Assembly: GCF_047495875.1 (NCBI RefSeq)
Contig: NC_092475.1
Span: 10,196,501 to 10,260,500 of the forward strand
Length of the DNA stretch: 64,000 bases
Reading direction: 5' to 3'
Source of the DNA: Pithys albifrons albifrons
Taxonomy: Eukaryota > Chordata > Aves > Passeriformes > Thamnophilidae
This document shows, piece after piece, positions 59,039-64,000 of this stretch (position 1 is the stretch's first letter; each line of letters opens with the position of its first letter). The notes below the pieces were generated by a model. The model saw only the letters and a program-made list of their open reading frames with translations, ran no database searches and had not been told where the DNA came from. A program made the position numbers and the translations under genes.

Positions 59039-60379
59039 GGACACACAGGGGGAAAAGGGAGAGAGGTTTTCAGACCCAGCATCAGACAAGAAACCCACCA
59101 TCCATTAAAGAGTCTGGGTAAGAGACGATAGTGTCCCAAAGAGACGCAGAGTAATGAAGTTATGGAGAGCTGGGAAATGTTGGTATTACTTTATTATAGT
59201 GTACTGAAGAGAGCTTGTGAGCCAGTGCTCTAAGGGTTGTATTCAATAAAAAAATAATATGTCTGGTTCCCACACATGGCCACTGAAGTACCAAAAATCA
59301 ATTTTAGTCATTGAATTGGACCCTAAGGTGCAGCAAAATGGGTAAGATTCACAACAGAAAAGTAAGGAAATGATGTGCATTCTCCAGATGAGGAACATTT
59401 CCCCACTTCACTTCTAGTTTTGGTTTGTGCAGCAAAGAACTGATGGAGCAACTCTCAGCTGCCCCATGCATTGCCCACACACCCTGCTGACCTCCAGCCT
59501 CTTGCAGAAAGCCTTTTCCTTCTTCCATGTGCTAAAACTCTCTCAATACTATTGAATCTGGCACAAACCCATCAGTGTTGATGAAATGGGCAAGGCTTGA
59601 TACTGTGACTGTATTTTGGGAGGCTGCAAACACAGCTTGGCGTGAGCACCAGTGTTTGCATCAGTAGTTTAAACTCAGTTTGGGAAGGTAATACCTAAAA
59701 CATGTCTTCAACCAACATAGAAAGGGAAGTATGGAGTCAGAAACATCCAGAGAGAGACCATTCCTGCACATCTCAGATGTGACTAATGTGAGGGGATTGA
59801 AAATTGGTTTAAAAATCAAATTTGAATGGAAAGCTGAAAAGTGTCCAAAGAGAGAAAGGCTGGGATTGCCTGGCAGATCTGGTTGGCATTTTCCAGGCAG
59901 CTCAGTCATGAGTTCAGAGTTTGCACCAGTTCTGTGTTGTCTTTATTAGTGCTCTGAAGCACAGCGTCTGAAGCAAAAGTTATTGAATTTTCCCTAAACC
60001 CTTCCTACATGTAAAGGCTTTTTCTACTTTAATGTTCAAAAAAGTCCCAGTCGCAGCCACCGTCTCTAACATGTGCCCATATCTTTTCTCATTACAGGCT
60101 GAGGTCCAAAACCAATACGAATTAAATAAATACCCCACTGAGAGCTGTACTTTTGAAAATGGCCTCATTGCAGTGCAGATGTGTGCTATCTAAAACCAGC
60201 TTAAATGTTTTATTTTTTTATATATATTTAAATTAAGAAAATAAAATAAAATCTAAATATTATCCTGGAAGGAAGTGTATGCACTGGTGGATGTTTGATT
60301 TTCATTTTTCTCCCAGCATGCTCTGGCCTTTCATCCTATAATGGTTCTTCTCTATTAATCCTTCTCAAACCCCACAGGT

Positions 60380-60850
60380 AGAGATGCTTATTGATAGAAG
60401 GCCAATGTATATCTCAGTTTACAAAGGCATATTAAAGGATACAAGTAACATATTTCTCTTGATGTCTTCTTATTAATGCAATTCCACTCAGAACATTTTG
60501 GCATGAGAGGATTGCCAGATGGAAGATAAAACTTCACTTTTATGGGTATTTTAAGGAAGAAAACATTTGGTTTGCATCAGTTCTAAATGAATAATATTTA
60601 TTGCCCTAATGATTTGTATTTTATAAGCAGGGTAACAAAAAGCACTGTCAATTACTTAGTATTTTAACAAGGTTTTTTTTAAAAAGAGTCTGATAACATG
60701 AAGTCATTTTAAATGATCAAATGCCTTTAAAGCTAAACTGCAATAACCCAAAGTGATGGGTTGTTTACATAATAAAAATAAATAAACACTGACCACAGCT
60801 TGGCTGTATTTAAAGATTCTGTCATTTGTTACCACAGATCGCAGCTCACA
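60380..60850. promoter_or_regulatory. Candidate conserved noncoding block with FOX-site pair
   Basis: Repeat-free AT-rich sequence with TTATTAATGCAATTCC, GAATAATATTTATTGCC, CAATTACTTAG and TTTAAATGATCAAATGCC words. A forkhead core TGTTTA at 60762-60767 faces an inverted TAAACA at 60783-60788. No frame of note is present. The right edge abuts a small CpG-rich patch. Function is inferred from motif density. Confidence 0.42.
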
Positions 60851-62429
60851 GCGGGCTGAGGGGAGCCCAGCGTGTTCCCATCACACACACATCAAACGGC
60901 CGCGCTCAGGGCCCGGCGCACACCGTGCTGGGGAGGGACGGGCACTTTCAGGGCTGCTTCTGGGTGGGTTTAGGGAGAAGAGCAGTAAATCCTACAAGTT
61001 TTATTTTCCCAGGACATCAGTAGGCCTCCTGAGGTTGGTAAGGCTGATCCTGTGCATACAAAGGATGTCCATCCTCTGATCTCTACCCATCAATAATTCG
61101 ATTATGTTCATGTCTCTCCTTTTGTGAAGATAATAAAATTCTGTATTTTTTCTTCTTTTTCTGGTTTGCCTTGTGCTGCTGATTATTTTTCTATTTATTG
61201 CCTTTGCAGCCATTAGGTCTGCAAAAACAGTTCAGTGGATCCAAATATGTGGCCTTTCTGCTGCAGCAGAGTCACCTTCACCTCAAGGCCAGGACCTTCC
61301 TGGAGCTTGGGACTCACAGAGGCACAACCTGCCCTGCCCAGCACCAGGCTCACCTCACTTGGATTCAGCACTATGGTGTGTGCCCTGCAATGCTAGACCT
61401 GTCCTTCAACAACACACAATGGAAATATTCTAAAAGTTAAGGCTAAGGAAATAAAATTGTTTTTAACTTTTCAAAGGAAATGGAAATAAATGAAGTTGAT
61501 TTTAGGTAACTCCTCCTTTAGCACCTGAGCATGTCTGACTTTGGCTGATGCCTGAGAGGATTTGATGTCAAGCTCTTCAGAGCCGATACGCAGATTGACT
61601 GTGGCCTGTCCTGTGTCACAGAGGACCTGCTGCAGGGTCTGCAGTGGCACCAGTGACAGCAGCACTGGGTAGGACTTCATTTCTGAGACTGATTCTTCAC
61701 TGCAAGGAGTGTTACCAGACTGGCAAGAGGTTTGGGAAGGAGAAGGGACCGCATTATTTCCTATCTCCTCTTTTCTTGTACAACTTGAGTCCTCTCTAGC
61801 CCTTTGCAGTCACCCCCATTTCCAGTAATAACAAATTCTCGGTACTTGGGGCAGTACTGAGAATGGTGAAAACTCCATCCCTGTGACGGCCTTTGTGTGC
61901 TTTGAGACACCTTGAGAGCTGCTTTAATTTGGAGTTAGAGCAAGACTTTGGCGAGATAATGAAGGAAAACATCCTCTTTTTCTGTCCTGTGATGGTAGAA
62001 ATACTTGCAATTCTGTTCACATCAATGACAATCTCTTGCCATTTGTAGTCTGGTTCTGTGGAATTCACATGCCAAAGGACCAGCCTCTCCTGTCTCTGTG
62101 ATGTCATGTGAGCAGATGGGGTATGAGTAGGTCCAAATCTTGGAATATTTTACATACAAGTCTGAAAAATAGTTTTCATGCTCCTCAGATGACCTTTCAG
62201 AGGTGTACTAGTTCTGGAGGTTTTCTCTGTCTGACCAGGTAGATGGATACCTCTCTTTCCTTTGAGATTCCTGCTTTTCCCCATTGTCTCCTGGTTCAAC
62301 ATCAAAGGTTCCCATCAAGGGTTCCCATTTTGGAGACCAGAGGGAAAGCAGAAGGAGACCTTGAACACTGGCTGTGTTAAGGTTCTGTTGAAATAACATC
62401 AGATTTACTCTGACATATTCCATGGGACT
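60851..62429. other. Noncoding block with CpG patch and minus-strand frames
   Basis: A CpG-dense patch at 60895-60945 contains about seven CpGs in 50 bases, in strong contrast to the surroundings. Between 61471 and 62423 three minus-strand frames (70, 103 and 71 codons) follow one another in transcription order; they share no recognised domain. No splice sites or family assignment are supported. Confidence 0.5.
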
Positions 62430-62740
62430 TAATATCGATTTTCAAATAATCCAGAATGCTGTTTTTATAAACAATTATTGGCAAGGGGAGGCGTTGTTTT
62501 TGGAAGCTCTTGTATGTACAGTAAGGCTTTATTTCTGCTTGTTTTGAAGTGCGGCACGTCTTTTAAAAAATGCTGTTCAGGAAACATCTGCTGTCAATTA
62601 AGGAGTAACACATTAAGGCATATTAAAGTGCACTCTTATTAGTGTTTCAGCAATAAAAAGAAAGGTTTTCTATTTGAATCATATGTTCTTTAACACATCT
62701 GCCAGCCATCTGAAACTTGCAAATATTCCTCAGTAAAAAC
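62430..62740. promoter_or_regulatory. Candidate conserved noncoding element
   Basis: Repeat-free AT-rich stretch with TTTATAAACAATTATTGGC, GCGGCACGTC (containing CACGTC), GTCAATTAAGGAG, CACATTAAGGC and TTTAACACATC words. No open frame is supported. The TAAACAATTATTGG stretch overlays FOX-, SOX- and homeodomain-type cores. Confidence 0.4.
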
Positions 62741-62977
62741 ATCTTCATGACTTTGTAAAAACCTAGCACTATATTTAAAAAAAATCTCTTTCTGCACTGA
62801 GTTCAGGTGATTCTCAAACAGGTTATTGGGCTGATGCTGACAGTTTTAGGTAAGGACAGCCACTGCAGATACTTGGTCCAGTCAGTCCCTCTGAATTGAA
62901 GGGAAAAATAAACTTTAATTTTTTCATTTTTGTAAAAATGGAGAAGTAGAAAATTCTTCCACAGAAAAATCAGACTT

Positions 62978-63006
62978 AAAAAAAAAAAAAAAGAAAAAAT
63001 AAAAAA
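62978..63006. repeat. A-rich tract
   Basis: Fifteen A, then G, A6, T and A6: an interrupted poly-A of 29 bases. It may be a decayed retroposon tail on +, but no body is recognised upstream. Confidence 0.9.
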
Positions 63007-63108
63007 GGCACATTTGGATTGGAAAAGAAGGAATTGATTTGGAAAGGGGTAGTTGTGTATTAGGCAAATAGTAGTTTCAGTTTATTGAACTGCCCCTGCT
63101 CTGTTCAG

Positions 63109-63131
63109 ACTACATTTCCCATGACACATGG
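63109..63131 (+). promoter_or_regulatory. ZNF143/SBS-like motif
   Basis: ACTACATTTCCCATGA followed by CACATGG. The left part matches the SBS motif bound by ZNF143/THAP11, except that the usual CAGCATGC is CATGACACATG. CATG-N2-CATG symmetry is visible. It is the second such site after 13200 and has the same orientation. Confidence 0.3.
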
Positions 63132-64000
63132 TGGGTTCTTGTTATTTAGCAAGGTTGTGGCATCCTGCAAGACCTTGGTCAGATGCATAATGAATATATA
63201 AGTCACAGGAGATCATCCTTACTTAAACTGCTGTTATTTCTTAATGTAAACTCTCCCAAGCTCCAGAAAAGTGCATGAGACTTGAAATCTGAAGCCACTT
63301 GGTAAAAATGTTTGAAAGCATTAGTACACTGACACAGAAACTTATTTTTTGCCAGTAAGACCATGGAGATGACTCAGTTACCTGTGAGACAGGTGAGCAA
63401 GGTACGAGGTACTTGGGTTTAGGTACCCAGTGCTCTCTGAATCAGATTACTGTAAAATGAGGGTGATGGGGCAGACCAAAAGCACATTGTTTTCACCAGT
63501 CTTGCTGGATAAAAATGTGGGCCACCTCTAGGAAGCTCTAAGTATTGTTCTTGACATTGGGACATGGTGGGAACAGTGGGATGTGGAATCCTGACACAAG
63601 GAGATTACGGGAATGGTGCAACACAGGGTCTGGTACGCTCTTGGCAATTTCCCAGTAAAAGGCAGCACCAACGAGGTTTGACTGCAGGGTGGTATGAGGA
63701 AAAGCCTGGACTTGGTGTTTGTAGGCAGATAATTGTCTCCTTATGCTGCTGAAGTTACTACTCTTGTCACCTCCAAGCAGGATTCTGTGTAGGGACCAAC
63801 AGGCTGAGCCTCTGAACAGCATTGCTCGAAGAGATTCCATGTTCCATCAAATACAGTTTTTACCTAAATACCTTTCAAATTTCTTGAGAAAAATTTCATC
63901 TGACTTTCAAGTGGATAGGAGAGAATGAAAACCTTCCTGGGCAAAGAATCAAGCATTTTTATTGTTTTCCTTTTGTTACGGAATGCTTTAAACACAGATC

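Larger units (their letters stand above)
58241..60379. other. Noncoding block, no gene seen
   Basis: Mixed composition. Contains a 7-base tandem repeat at 58661-58684 and a short CA repeat at 59024-59038. Frames of 75-102 codons on both strands show no domain. Confidence 0.6.
62741..64000. other. Noncoding block, no gene seen
   Basis: An A-rich tract at 62978-63006 and an SBS-like motif at 63109 are the only recognised features. A 100-codon minus frame at 63538-63840 lacks a domain. Confidence 0.6.

Overview
This window reads as avian nuclear DNA with no protein-coding gene, rRNA, tRNA or CRISPR array that I can support. The organism call rests on eight 5'-truncated CR1 LINE tails. Several carry diagnostic wording of bird CR1 3' ends, and the copies at 20681, 45755 and 51610 have variants I associate with songbirds. 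A bird is likely and a passerine plausible; the locus is not identified. It could be a gene desert or one very large intron. The interspersed-repeat load is low, as expected for a bird.

Layout: the window alternates between two textures. The first is mixed-composition sequence with CR1 tails, CA/GT microsatellites, poly-A/T runs, G-rich patches and weak relics. The second is a series of repeat-free, AT-rich, CpG-poor blocks of 150-1000 bp, dense in homeodomain-type TAAT/ATTA cores, POU octamers, FOX-, SOX- and GATA-like words and short perfect palindromes. The clearest are near 7.1-7.4, 9.3-10.3, 13.5-14.0, 23.6-24.3, 28.8-29.1, 30.0-30.3, 32.1-32.4, 38.1-38.6, 40.4-41.5, 46.9-47.6, 48.5-49.1, 52.5-52.9, 54.9-55.1, 57.5-58.2, 60.4-60.9 and 62.4-62.7 kb. 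They look like the conserved noncoding elements (candidate enhancers) that fill deserts around developmental transcription-factor genes. That is inference from texture, because conservation cannot be measured from one sequence.

The CR1 copies fall into two 3'-tail types. Type A (4780, 10812, 38855) has a tail ending in an 'aactcag' word before the terminal repeat. Type B (16878, 20681, 26004, 45755, 51610) has a tail ending in 'aacccaaacc'. All are short 3' fragments and none could encode a reverse transcriptase.

Open reading frames reach only about 180 codons. The longest are chance frames, some running through the CA or TG repeats. Three places have frames that look more protein-like than their surroundings (52.9-53.25 kb minus, 57.9-58.2 kb minus, 61.5-62.4 kb minus). 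They are reported as possible decayed coding or transposon relics, not as genes. I found no new multi-gene system here. The most useful leads are the candidate regulatory blocks and their compact sites: octamer pair, FOX pair, GATA palindrome, nuclear-receptor half-sites, ZNF143-like motifs, G-quadruplex runs and a 53-nt pyrimidine tract.
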